64,000 nucleotides of DNA from Gammaproteobacteria bacterium (GTDB taxonomy: Bacteria; Pseudomonadota; Gammaproteobacteria; Pseudomonadales; UBA5518), in contig JADIYI010000008.1 of assembly GCA_016705365.1 (NCBI GenBank), forward strand, positions 1,116,001-1,180,000, read 5' to 3'. Made by a program: the position numbers and the translations under genes. Below are positions 18,077 to 26,979 of this stretch, piece by piece; position 1 is the first letter of the stretch; the number at the start of each line of letters is the position of its first letter. The notes under the pieces are model-generated. The model was not told where the DNA came from, did no database searches, and was given only the letters and a program-made list of their open reading frames with translations.

Positions 18077-18951
18077 GGGATCGTGTACCGCACATCGTAG
18101 CGCTTGCGCAGGGCCTGGTAGAACCGGTTGTTGGCCTCCGCGCTTCGCTCGGCACCGAGGTCCCGCTCGACCGACGCACGTACCTCGGCAAGTGTCGATA
18201 CCCGCCCCGGCTGAAATTCTGAAACCTGAACCAGGTGCAAGCCATAGTCCGAAACATAGGGACCGCTCCAGCGGGCGATCGGGGCGGCGGTGATCTGTTG
18301 CGCCAGCTTTTCTCCGAACAAGCGAGTGACGCCGGCGAGACTCTCGTTGGCCATTTGGCGGGGGAGCAAGCCAGTATCTCCCGCGTCCGCCAGTTCATCG
18401 TGTGATGCCTGCGGATCGTTGAGGATCGCGAGCAGGTGATCGGCCCGCGCCCGCGGATCGTGCGAGGCGTCGTCGGTCCGGATGAAGACCTGGCTGAAAC
18501 TGATGGTTGCCGGTTGCCGGTACCTGTCCTGATGCAGGTCGAGGTATGCCTGCATCTGGGCATCGCTGGCGGGAGCGACTTCGCTCAGGTCCGAATAGAG
18601 AAATTCCAGCTTCTGGCGCAACCGTCGCCGGATGACGAGGTCGTCCTTGTCGAGACCGAGTGCCACGCCCTCCCGATACAATATTTCTTCCTTGACGTGA
18701 TCTTCGACCAGTTGCTGCATTTCTTCCCGCGTTGGCTGGCGCATCCACACGCGCCCGAACTGCTCGGCAATGACACGCATTCGGGCCTCGTCCACCACGA
18801 TGCTTGCGGGGTTCGATTCGATGGGCGCGTCGTTCAGCGAGAAATAGAGTAAAAACAGCGCCCCGCCGAGCAACAGAAAGTGCAGCAGCGGGTCACGAAA
18901 GACCTTCAGGATCGGCAGCCCTTTCCCCTGGATCCGGATACCGGACAGCAT
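18073..18951 (-). CDS. Membrane-anchored parvulin-type peptidylprolyl isomerase
   Basis: A 292-residue protein with one N-terminal membrane helix (about 20-42, LLHFLLLGGALFLLYFSL) followed by a SurA/PrsA-like helical region and a PpiC-type isomerase domain (about 145-255: ISFSQVFIRTDD, then GPYVSDYGLHLVQV). It would act in the periplasm, helping exported proteins fold. It lies between a DUF3604 gene (10 bp upstream) and the HupE gene (ATGA overlap), so its clients are probably the exported proteins of this cluster (inference). Confidence 0.85.
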   Translation of the reverse strand: MLSGIRIQGKGLPILKVFRDPLLHFLLLGGALFLLYFSLNDAPIESNPASIVVDEARMRVIAEQFGRVWMRQPTREEMQQLVEDHVKEEILYREGVALGLDKDDLVIRRRLRQKLEFLYSDLSEVAPASDAQMQAYLDLHQDRYRQPATISFSQVFIRTDDASHDPRARADHLLAILNDPQASHDELADAGDTGLLPRQMANESLAGVTRLFGEKLAQQITAAPIARWSGPYVSDYGLHLVQVSEFQPGRVSTLAEVRASVERDLGAERSAEANNRFYQALRKRYDVRYTIP

Positions 18952-18961
18952 CTAGCGGATG

Positions 18962-20809
18962 TCAGGGGTTGTACCAGATCGGTGATGTCCAGGCGCGCTC
19001 CTGGATGGTCGCCGGGAAATCCTTTGGCGGGTCGATTCCCAGCGTCTTGGCGTCATAGGTCGACCAGCGCGGAGTGGGGATTTCCAGCACTCGCAGGTAA
19101 TAAAAAGCGGGGACGCCGGGATCGAAATCGGGGTCGGTCCACACGGTCTGCAATTCCGGACTGCCGATGGTGTTGGTATAGCTGGCATCGGCGATATCCA
19201 CGGTGTTGCCGATCGGCGGGAGATCGCCCGCGGAATCGAGCTTGCGCTCGCCCGCCCAGACAATGTTGTGGATCTTTTCATGGCTCTTGCCATCTGTCCC
19301 GACCCAGCCCTTGACCATCTGCACGCGGTCCAGGTTGCCGCTGTTGGGGCCTTTCAGCGCGGCAACCATGAAGCGCGGTGCCTTGTCGTCGACGGATCCG
19401 GACAGCCTGCCACCCATGGGCACGCCCTTGCTGTATCCCGTTTCCGCCCACGATTCCGCAGCCGGCGTGGTGTCGCCGAAGTCGAAGCCGCCAAAGATCC
19501 GCACCGTGATGCGGCTGCCGCTGGTGGCCCAGGTTTCCTTGCGGTGCAGGGCATCCCAGATCGACTCGCGGGTATTCTCTTCCGCCCATACGTTCGACAG
19601 TCCCGCGCTGCCCTGTTCGATTTTCGACGGTTCGCCGGGGAGGCTTTCAAGCAGTCTCTGGTGAGGCGTGCCGGACTTCAGATTGTGCTCGCCCGTATGC
19701 TGGTATTCCTCGTGAGACACGATCGAGGTGTGGATATCGCCACCGCCAACGACACCGTATTCGAACGGGTTGATACCGATCGTTTGCTGCAGAACCATGC
19801 CATTGCGGAAGGCATTGCGGACGTAATTGGTTTCCAGGACCTTGACGGTTCCCGGTCCCGCGACCGGCTTGGTCCAGATTTCGAATCCGGCGAACTCGTC
19901 GTTCGGAGCCATCAGCGGATGGGTTTCGGACTGTCCCTTGGTCTGGATGATCTCGGTCAGTCGTTCGTTGCGCATCCTGGTTTCGGCGTAGGCACGGCTG
20001 ATCGGGTTGCCGTCGGAGTCTTCCAGCGCGAACATCGCGCCATTGCTGAGATTTCCGTTGTGCGGAATCGCCAGCAGCTGCAGGCCTGCCTTGCGCTGCT
20101 CATCCATCCAGGCCCACAGGTCCTCGGGTTTTTGCGAATCGAAATAGGAGAAAGGGACCGGGAGCTTGCTGCTGGATCTGAAAATGACATTCCGGTGGAG
20201 GTTTCTCGTGTTGGGCTGGGACGACCATTCATAGCCGACCAGGGTGGTGAATTTCCCGGGCTCGTAGAAACTGTCGGCGATCTTCACGTATTCATCCCAG
20301 ATCGTGCGCTTGAGTTCCGGTGAATTCAGGGTCGGATCCGGCTTGGTGGAGCCGTCGGGCTGGATGGTCTGGGAAACGAGACCATAAAACGCCTTGGTGG
20401 ATGCGGCGATGTCATTTCCGGATCCGACAACCTGCGCGGCAAGCGGGTGTTTGGACAATGGATCATCGGGGTTGTACATCCGCACCAGGACGCCGAGATA
20501 TTCCGCATGATCGGACTGGATCATGAAGTCGAGCGGGATCCGCAGTTGCACATCGAATCCGGCCGGGTGCTTGACCTTTTCGCCGCGCGCATGCCGGTAG
20601 GCATTGTCCGGGCCCAGGGTGACGTTGTAGATGGCCTCGTCGAACGACCACCCGGAATGCAGATGGGTCTGGCCGAAATAGGGGTTGCGAAGCTTGTTGT
20701 AACCGGTGGTCCTCGCTGTCTCTTCGGCCACTGCTGCCTGCAGCGTTATCAGACCGGCCAACAGGGAGCTCGCAAATTGCGCGGTAACGGGATTGCGCAG
20801 GATCGACAT
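18962..20809 (-). CDS. Exported DUF3604 protein with PHP-like metal motifs (second paralog)
   Basis: A 615-residue protein starting at ATG 20809 behind AGAGG; the upstream in-frame ATGs at 20824 and 20902 lack this site. It has a classical signal peptide cleaved about AVA-EE (28/29) with no lipobox, so unlike its paralog it should be soluble. Candidate ligands are His49-x-His51 (QTHLHS), Asp100-His101 and Glu103 (SDHAEY), His205 (LHRN), His250 (IPHNGN) and Asp358-x-His360 (GGGDIH). It also carries W-SPIWY at the C-terminus. It heads a minus-strand operon DUF3604-PPIase-HupE. Substrate unknown. Confidence 0.88.
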   Translation of the reverse strand: MSILRNPVTAQFASSLLAGLITLQAAVAEETARTTGYNKLRNPYFGQTHLHSGWSFDEAIYNVTLGPDNAYRHARGEKVKHPAGFDVQLRIPLDFMIQSDHAEYLGVLVRMYNPDDPLSKHPLAAQVVGSGNDIAASTKAFYGLVSQTIQPDGSTKPDPTLNSPELKRTIWDEYVKIADSFYEPGKFTTLVGYEWSSQPNTRNLHRNVIFRSSSKLPVPFSYFDSQKPEDLWAWMDEQRKAGLQLLAIPHNGNLSNGAMFALEDSDGNPISRAYAETRMRNERLTEIIQTKGQSETHPLMAPNDEFAGFEIWTKPVAGPGTVKVLETNYVRNAFRNGMVLQQTIGINPFEYGVVGGGDIHTSIVSHEEYQHTGEHNLKSGTPHQRLLESLPGEPSKIEQGSAGLSNVWAEENTRESIWDALHRKETWATSGSRITVRIFGGFDFGDTTPAAESWAETGYSKGVPMGGRLSGSVDDKAPRFMVAALKGPNSGNLDRVQMVKGWVGTDGKSHEKIHNIVWAGERKLDSAGDLPPIGNTVDIADASYTNTIGSPELQTVWTDPDFDPGVPAFYYLRVLEIPTPRWSTYDAKTLGIDPPKDFPATIQERAWTSPIWYNP

Positions 20810-21076
20810 GGGGTACCTCTGCATTGGCTGGGTCAGGTTATGACGGGCCGGGAACGGCATCCGGCGCGTATTGTTCTGCGGACGAGGATAGCACCGATCC
20901 ACCCGCGAAAGGCGCAGCGGAAGCGGCGCACAATTTCCCTGCTGCCAGTGCCTGATATTGCGAATAACGGATAGATCTTCGCTGCCTCCGGCTATTAGGT
21001 TTGCTCGTTGTGCCGTGTCGCCGGTGGTGAGCGGTATCCGGCGATGGCAGGCGCTTGAAAAAGGACGAACTCAGTG
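20810..21076. promoter_or_regulatory. Divergent control region of the second DUF3604 operon and barrel gene
   Basis: A 267-bp non-coding gap that must drive the minus-strand DUF3604-PPIase-HupE operon and the plus-strand barrel gene. No clear -35/-10 pair or operator repeat was found. AAGGA at about 21061-21066 serves the barrel gene. Confidence 0.4.
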
Positions 21077-21877
21077 ATGTTCAAGACCAAACGAAACCCT
21101 GGCCCGACCATGCTCTGTGCCGTGTTGCTCGCGGCAGCGCCGCCGGTTTTCTCCGGACAGGACGCCACCGGCGGCCAGTCTCTCGAGCAGGCGGCCAGCG
21201 ATCCCACGGCCTCGCTGATGTCGCTGCAGCTCCAGGAAATCTACACCGGAAACTACCACAATCTCGATGACGAGAGCGGCAACACCGTGCAGTTGCGCGC
21301 GGCGCTGCCGTTCAGCACCGGCAGTCTGAAGCATATCGCGCGCGCGACGCTGCCGATGGTCACCGACAGCCCGTCGGGTGCGGATGGGATCAGCGATCTG
21401 GTGTTGTTCGATCTCGTTGTCTTCGACCAGCCCTGGGGACGCTGGGGCGTTGGCCCGGTCGCCCTGCTGCCGACCGCAAGCGATGACCGCCTGGGAGCGG
21501 AGAAGTGGGCCGCCGGTCCCGCAATAGGATTCACTGCCCGCAGCGGCAAGCTGTTGTGGGGCCTGTTCGACCAGAACCTGTTTTCGTTTGCCGGCGAGGG
21601 TGACCGTGATGATGTGAACGTCAGCATCCTGCAACCGATCCTGAATTATTCACTGCCCGACAAATGGTCGATCGGCACCTCGGAAATGAATTTCACCTAC
21701 GACTACGAGAAAGAGGAGTGGGTCGCATTGCCGTTGGGAGTAAAGCTGGCCAAGCTGGTGAAGTTCGGTGGTCTGCCGGTGCAGTTCTCCGGCGCCTATG
21801 AATACAACTTCGATGATGACGACGTCGAACCCGAGTGGACGTTCAACTTCACCGCCAAGTTCCTGTTTCCCATTTGA
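21077..21877 (+). CDS. Outer-membrane barrel-like exported protein
   Basis: A 266-residue protein with a signal peptide (about 1-26, ending PPVFSG) and a beta-rich mature part. It closes with FNFTAKFLFPI, a good terminal-strand pattern. Repeated features such as PLGVKLAKLV and FSGAYEYNF resemble the small transporter-like barrels related to MetA-type proteins. Start could be GTG 21074 or ATG 21077; an AAGGA lies slightly far upstream of both. It stands divergent from the second DUF3604 operon and mirrors the barrel gene at 12373 on the other edge of the island. Function not known. Confidence 0.7.
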   Translation: MFKTKRNPGPTMLCAVLLAAAPPVFSGQDATGGQSLEQAASDPTASLMSLQLQEIYTGNYHNLDDESGNTVQLRAALPFSTGSLKHIARATLPMVTDSPSGADGISDLVLFDLVVFDQPWGRWGVGPVALLPTASDDRLGAEKWAAGPAIGFTARSGKLLWGLFDQNLFSFAGEGDRDDVNVSILQPILNYSLPDKWSIGTSEMNFTYDYEKEEWVALPLGVKLAKLVKFGGLPVQFSGAYEYNFDDDDVEPEWTFNFTAKFLFPI

Positions 21878-22096
21878 AGCGCATCTTGCGGATGCGGTTC
21901 GATTCGGCGCCGTGAAGGGGGGGTGAGCGCGCCCGAACCGGGCGGTACGTCGACTTCGGGGCTCGCCGCTTGCGGCGATCCCGGCAATTGATCCGGCATC
22001 CGGCTTTTCGGCGCAAAGCCCGGGGTGCTAGCATCCGCCGGCGAAAGCGATCGAAATCAGAACCGGCGTTCGGCAACGAGACCCGGAGGAGGTCGA
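21878..22096. other. Intergenic gap, 219 bp
   Basis: No gene is seen. Two short stem candidates lie near its start: GCATC-TTGCG-GATGC just after the barrel stop, and GCCCG-AAC-CGGGC near 21930. They lack T-runs, so termination is uncertain. Confidence 0.3.
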
Positions 22097-22513
22097 ATGA
22101 ATAACACGAAATCCGGATCCATTTCTTTCACCGGAATCATGATACGCATCGTCGTGTCATTGCTGCTGGTGTTGCTCACCTACAATCCCGGTGGCTATTC
22201 CTATTTCCACTGGGTGCTGGCCGATCTCGGCGCATTCGATGCGCTCAAGGGATTTGTCGGCGCGGTGTTGCTGGTGGCGTGGGTGGTGTTCGTGCGTACC
22301 GCCCTTGTCTCGCTCGGGAGCCTTGGGGTCATCCTCAGCGCGCTTGTGCTTGGCACGCTGGTCTGGATGCTCTATGACTTCGGCTTGCTGTCGACCACGC
22401 GCTCGTCGGCGTTCGTCTGGATCATTCTGGTGGTGACGGGCATCATTCTCGGCATCGGCCTGTCCTGGTCGCTGATCCGCCAGCGCGCGACCGGACAGGT
22501 CGAAGTGGACTGA
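22097..22513 (+). CDS. Small multi-pass membrane protein, DUF6524-like
   Basis: A 138-residue protein with four hydrophobic segments, beginning MNNTKSGSISFTG behind a near-perfect GGAGGAGG. The NPGGYSYFHW stretch after helix one recalls the DUF6524 family from memory; no function is established for it. It ends 56 bp before the convergent purD. The upstream in-frame extension to 22025 was rejected because the ribosome-binding site lies inside it. Confidence 0.75.
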   Translation: MNNTKSGSISFTGIMIRIVVSLLLVLLTYNPGGYSYFHWVLADLGAFDALKGFVGAVLLVAWVVFVRTALVSLGSLGVILSALVLGTLVWMLYDFGLLSTTRSSAFVWIILVVTGIILGIGLSWSLIRQRATGQVEVD

Positions 22514-22569
22514 GGGCCCCGGCTGCCGCTGTTCTTTTGCGCTGGCGCGCTCCTGCCTGCCGTTCCTGG

Positions 22570-23853
22570 TCAGTGCCCGCGCGCGATCGCGCGATAGCCG
22601 ATATCGCGGCGATGGAAACTTCCGTTCCAGTGGATGCCGGCACATACCGTGTAAGCGCCGTGTTGCGCGGCGGCAACCGTGTCGCCGAGCGCGGTGACGC
22701 ACAGCACGCGTCCGCCGTTGGTCACGACCTCGTCGTTCACCAGCGCCGTGCCGGCGTGAAACACCTTGCTGTCGGGATGCGCGGTCTGCGGCAGGCCGCT
22801 GATCACATCGCCCTTGGCATAGCTGTCGGGATAACCGCCCGCTGCCATCACCACGCCGACCGCGGCGCGCGGATCCCACTCGGCTTCCACCACGTCGAGC
22901 TGGCCGTCGATGGCAGCGTCGCACAGCAACGTGATGTCGGACCTGAGGCGCATCAGGATCGGCTGGGTCTCGGGATCGCCGAAGCGGCAGTTGTACTCGA
23001 GCACCTTGATGCCGCCATCGGGCGCGATCATCAGGCCGGCGTACAGGAAGCCGGTGTAGGTATTGCCTTCCAGCATCATGCCGCGCACGGTCGGCATGAT
23101 CACATCGTGCATCACGCGGCGGTGGATTGCGGGCGTGACCACCGGTGCCGGCGAGTAGGCGCCCATGCCGCCGGTATTCGGTCCGCGGTCGCCGTCGTCG
23201 CGCGCCTTGTGGTCCTGGCTGGTGGCCAGCGGGAGCACGTTGCTGCCATCGACCATCACGATGAAGCTCGCTTCCTCGCCGACCAGGAACTCCTCGATCA
23301 CCACGCGATGGCCGGCATCGCCGAAGGCATTGCCTGCCAGCATGTCGCGCACTGCCGCGATCGCCTGATCGATGCTGTCCGCGAGGATCACGCCCTTGCC
23401 GGCGGCGAGTCCGTCGGCCTTGACCACGATGGGCGCGCCGCGTTCGCGGATATAGCTTTCGGCTGCCGCGATCTCGGTGAAGCTGCGGTAGGCTGCGGTC
23501 GGAATCCCGTGTCGGGCCAGGAAATCCTTGGTGAAAGCCTTGGATCCTTCGAGTTGCGCGGCACCGCGGGTGGGGCCGAAGCAGCGCAGGCCGGCGACGC
23601 GGAAGTAATCGACCACGCCTGCGACCAGTGGCGCCTCGGGACCGACGATCGTCAGCCCGACCTTGTTGTGCCGGGCAAAATCCGCTAGCGCGGCAAAATC
23701 CATGGGGTCGATCGCGACGTTGCACACGCCGGGCTCACGGGCGGTGCCGGCGTTCCCCGGGGCTACATACACCGTGTCGACACGCAGGCTTTGGGCGGCC
23801 TTCCACGCCAGGGCATGTTCGCGGCCGCCGCCGCCGATGATCAGTACGTTCAT
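22570..23853 (-). CDS. purD: Phosphoribosylamine-glycine ligase (GARS)
   Basis: An ATP-grasp enzyme of 427 residues that joins 5-phosphoribosylamine and glycine, step two of purine synthesis. It begins MNVLIIGGGGREHALAW and carries the ATP-grasp glycine-rich KADGLAAGKG loop and the GGYP and GxxGDPE-type motifs (CRFGDPETQ) of PurD. It lies 33 bp downstream of purH on the minus strand, the usual purHD pair in gammaproteobacteria. Confidence 0.97.
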   Translation of the reverse strand: MNVLIIGGGGREHALAWKAAQSLRVDTVYVAPGNAGTAREPGVCNVAIDPMDFAALADFARHNKVGLTIVGPEAPLVAGVVDYFRVAGLRCFGPTRGAAQLEGSKAFTKDFLARHGIPTAAYRSFTEIAAAESYIRERGAPIVVKADGLAAGKGVILADSIDQAIAAVRDMLAGNAFGDAGHRVVIEEFLVGEEASFIVMVDGSNVLPLATSQDHKARDDGDRGPNTGGMGAYSPAPVVTPAIHRRVMHDVIMPTVRGMMLEGNTYTGFLYAGLMIAPDGGIKVLEYNCRFGDPETQPILMRLRSDITLLCDAAIDGQLDVVEAEWDPRAAVGVVMAAGGYPDSYAKGDVISGLPQTAHPDSKVFHAGTALVNDEVVTNGGRVLCVTALGDTVAAAQHGAYTVCAGIHWNGSFHRRDIGYRAIARGH

Positions 23854-23886
23854 GCTGTGCGGATTCCCTGTGTCAACGCGAGCGGT

Positions 23887-25464
23887 TCAGTGACGGAAGT
23901 GGCGCATGCCGGTAAACACCATCGCCATATCGTGTTCGTTGGCGGCCGCGATCACTTCGTCATCGCGTATCGATCCGCCGGGCTGGATCACCGCGCGGAT
24001 ACCGGATGCGGCGGCGTTGTCGATCCCGTCGCGGAACGGGAAGAACGCATCCGAAGCCATTACCGCGCCCTGCACCGCGAGGCCCGCGTGCTCGGCCTTG
24101 ATCGCGGCGATGCGCGCGGAATTGATCCGGCTCATCTGGCCCGCACCGACACCGATGGTGCGGTTGTCACGGGCATAGACGATGGCATTGGACTTGACGA
24201 ACTTGGCGACCTTCCACGCAAACAGCAGATCGCGCATTTCCTCGTCCGCGGGTACCCGGGCCCCGACCACGCGCAACTCGCCGTAGACCGCGAGATCCGC
24301 GTCCTGCACCAGCAGGCCTCCGGTGACACGCTTGTAGTCGAGCCTGGCCACTCCGGTCTCGGACCACTCTCCGCAGACCAGCAGGCGCACGTTCTTCTTG
24401 GCCGCGACCGCGGCCACCGCCGCGGGGCTCGCGGCGGGCGCGATGATCACCTCGACGAACTGGCGTTCCACGATCAGCGTGGCGGTGTCGGCATCGAGTT
24501 CGCGGTTGAACGCGATGATGCCGCCGAATGCCGATTCCGGATCGGTTGCATAAGCCAGTTCATAGGCCTCGCGCAGTGTGCTGCCGAGCGCCACACCGCA
24601 GGGGTTGGCATGCTTCACGATCACGCAGGCGGCGCTGTCGCGGAACTGCTTCACGCACTCGAGCGCGGCATCGGTGTCGGCGATGTTGTTGTATGAAAGC
24701 TCCTTGCCCTGCAGCTGGCTGGCGGTGCCGATGCAGGCTTCCGCGATCCGTTGCTCGACATAGAACGCCGCGTTCTGGTGCGGGTTTTCGCCGTAGCGCA
24801 TTTCCTGCGCTTTGGCGAACTGCAGGCTGAAGGTGCGCGGGAACTCGCTCTGCCCGCCGCAGCCATCGAGGCGGCCGAGGTAATTGGCGATCGCGCCGTC
24901 GTACCGGGCAGTGTGTTCGAAGGCCTTGACCGCGAGATCGAAGCGGGTCGCCCGCAGGGTGCCACCATTGGCCTGCAACTCTTCGACGACGCGCGGATAA
25001 TCTCCCGCATCGACCACGATCGCGACATCGCGGTGGTTCTTGGCCGCGGAGCGCACCATGGTCGGGCCGCCGATATCGATGTTCTCGATCGCGCTCGGCA
25101 GGTCGCAGTCGGGGCGCGCCACGGCCTGCTCGAAGGGATAGAGATTCACCGCCACCAGGTCGATCGGCGCGATGCCGTGCGCGTCCATCACCGCCTCGTC
25201 CTCGCCGCGGCGCCCGAGTATGCCGCCGTGGACTTTCGGGTGCAGGGTTTTTACCCGCCCGTCCATCATTTCGGGGAAACCGGTGTAGTCGGCGACTTCA
25301 CGTACCGCGATCCCGTTGGCGGCGAGCAGCTTGTGGGTGCCGCCGGTGGAGAGGATCTCCACGCCGAGCGCGGCCAGCGCGCGCGCAAATTCGACGATGC
25401 CGGTCTTGTCGGAGACGCTCAGCAGCGCGCGGCGCACGGCCCTGGTTTCGGATTCGGTGTTCAT
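23887..25464 (-). CDS. purH: Bifunctional AICAR transformylase / IMP cyclohydrolase
   Basis: Catalyses the last two steps of IMP synthesis. At 525 residues it is full length: the N-terminal cyclohydrolase domain (about 1-200, ALLSVSDKTGIVEFARAL, KTLHPKVHGGIL) and the C-terminal transformylase (QELSYNN-like GKELSYNNIADTDAAL, KHANPCGVA, and the terminal AMVFTGMRHFRH). It lies 100 bp downstream of fis, in the order fis-purH-purD known from Pseudomonas. Confidence 0.97.
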   Translation of the reverse strand: MNTESETRAVRRALLSVSDKTGIVEFARALAALGVEILSTGGTHKLLAANGIAVREVADYTGFPEMMDGRVKTLHPKVHGGILGRRGEDEAVMDAHGIAPIDLVAVNLYPFEQAVARPDCDLPSAIENIDIGGPTMVRSAAKNHRDVAIVVDAGDYPRVVEELQANGGTLRATRFDLAVKAFEHTARYDGAIANYLGRLDGCGGQSEFPRTFSLQFAKAQEMRYGENPHQNAAFYVEQRIAEACIGTASQLQGKELSYNNIADTDAALECVKQFRDSAACVIVKHANPCGVALGSTLREAYELAYATDPESAFGGIIAFNRELDADTATLIVERQFVEVIIAPAASPAAVAAVAAKKNVRLLVCGEWSETGVARLDYKRVTGGLLVQDADLAVYGELRVVGARVPADEEMRDLLFAWKVAKFVKSNAIVYARDNRTIGVGAGQMSRINSARIAAIKAEHAGLAVQGAVMASDAFFPFRDGIDNAAASGIRAVIQPGGSIRDDEVIAAANEHDMAMVFTGMRHFRH

Positions 25465-25563
25465 GATGCGATTACCTGCAGAAGAAAAGAATGCTTGCGT
25501 CGCATGGGCGCATAGGGAGGGTGCCCGTCGCCGCAGCAGGATTGGTCCAGGTCCGGCACGCTC

Positions 25564-25851
25564 CTAGAGCATGCCGTATCGTTTGAGCTTCTTGCGCAGC
25601 GTGCCGCGGTTCAGGCCGAGGACCGCGGAGGCCAGGGTCTGGTTGTTGCGGGTGTACTTGAGCACCGCTTCCAGCAGCGGCGCCTCCACCTCCTGCAACA
25701 CCATGTCGTAGACATCGGTGACCATCTGGCCATCGAGCTGCGAGAAGTAGTTGCCCACCGTGATCTCGACGCTCTGGCGCAACGAGCGGGTCGGCGAGCC
25801 TGCGGATTCGATGTTGGTGGCGGGATTTTCGGCGCCGTTGACCTGGCTCAT
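25564..25851 (-). CDS. fis: DNA-binding protein Fis
   Basis: A nucleoid-associated protein of 95 residues, matching the Fis length of about 98. The C-terminal helix-turn-helix is clear (TRNNQTLASAVLGLNRGTLR, KKLKRYGML) and the N-terminal part supports dimerisation. Its ATG overlaps the dusB TGA (ATGA), so dusB-fis is one operon as in E. coli. It would affect chromosome structure and growth-rate-linked transcription. Confidence 0.95.
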   Translation of the reverse strand: MSQVNGAENPATNIESAGSPTRSLRQSVEITVGNYFSQLDGQMVTDVYDMVLQEVEAPLLEAVLKYTRNNQTLASAVLGLNRGTLRKKLKRYGML

Positions 25852-26840
25852 GCTGCCATGACCCCCTCTTCTGTTGTTCGTTCGAAATATTCATCCAGTG
25901 CCTGCAATTGCTCGCTGGCGCCGGCAAGCGCGTGGAAGCTGCCGAGAAAGGCGCGCGCCCCGGCTTGTTCGGCGAGGTACCAGCCAACGTGCTTGCGCGC
26001 GGTGCGCACACCCTGAGCCTCGCCGTAGAACTCATGCAGCGCCTGCAGATGCTCCAGCATCAGGCGATGCAGCAGCGCGCGTGGTGGAGTCTGCACCCGG
26101 TGCTCCGCGCGCAGTGCGCTGTCAACGCTCGCGCACAGCCATGGCTTGCCCTGGGCGGCGCGTCCGATCATCACCGCGGCGGCTCCGGTAAAGTGCAGCA
26201 CCTCGGCTGCCTTGGCGCCCGAGTCGATATCGCCGTTGGCAATGACCGGCATGTTCACGCTGGCGACGATATCGCGGATCGTGGCGTATTCCGCCTCGCC
26301 CGTGAAACGATCCGCGCGGGTGCGGCCGTGCACACTGAGCGCGCGTATGCCGCAGTCTTCGGCGATCCGCGCGATCTGCACATCGTTGCGCATGCTGCGG
26401 TCCCAACCGGTGCGGATCTTCAGCGTGACCGGCAATTCGGGCACCGCACTGACCACCGCGGCGAGTATTGCGCCAACCAGCGGCTCGTCACGCAGCAGTG
26501 CCGAGCCGGCGGCCCTGCGGTAGACGTTCTTCGCCGGACAGCCCATGTTGATATCGATGATCTCGGCGCCGAGCTCGGCTTGCTGGCGCGCGGCGCCAGC
26601 CATCTGCGCCGGAGCGTTGCCGACGATCTGCACCCAGCGCGATCCGCTGGATGCCGTGACGGTACGCCGCAGCCGCGATTTGCGGGTGTTCCACAGGCGC
26701 GTGTCGGCGCAAACCATCTCGGCGATCGCGAGCCGCGTGCCGAGGCGCGCGCACAATTGCCGGTACGGATGATCCGTCACGCCTACCATCGGCGCGAGCA
26801 CGACCCGTGTGTCGACGGTGTGGGTACCGATGCGTAGCAA
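25848..26840 (-). CDS. dusB: tRNA-dihydrouridine synthase B
   Basis: A flavin enzyme that reduces uridines in the tRNA D-loop. The 330-residue product has the catalytic Cys101 in NMGCPAKNVY, plus KIRTGW, HGRTRAD and IANGDI motifs. No ATG fits the N-terminus. A TTG at 26840 gives MLRIGTHTVD, aligned with the known DusB start, and is preceded by CAGAGG with 6-nt spacing, so it is preferred; another TTG 5 codons upstream (26855) lacks such a site. It forms an ATGA overlap with fis. Confidence 0.93.
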   Translation of the reverse strand: MLRIGTHTVDTRVVLAPMVGVTDHPYRQLCARLGTRLAIAEMVCADTRLWNTRKSRLRRTVTASSGSRWVQIVGNAPAQMAGAARQQAELGAEIIDINMGCPAKNVYRRAAGSALLRDEPLVGAILAAVVSAVPELPVTLKIRTGWDRSMRNDVQIARIAEDCGIRALSVHGRTRADRFTGEAEYATIRDIVASVNMPVIANGDIDSGAKAAEVLHFTGAAAVMIGRAAQGKPWLCASVDSALRAEHRVQTPPRALLHRLMLEHLQALHEFYGEAQGVRTARKHVGWYLAEQAGARAFLGSFHALAGASEQLQALDEYFERTTEEGVMAA

Positions 26841-26979
26841 GAATGGCCTCTGCAAATCGTGGCGTGTGTTGGTGGAGTCGGGGCACAGGATGATAGCGGC
26901 AGGGCGCGGACGATTAAAGGGCCAGATTGAACTTTGCGGAAATTGTGCGCCGCTGCAGCCACCCGCGGTGATGCATCGC

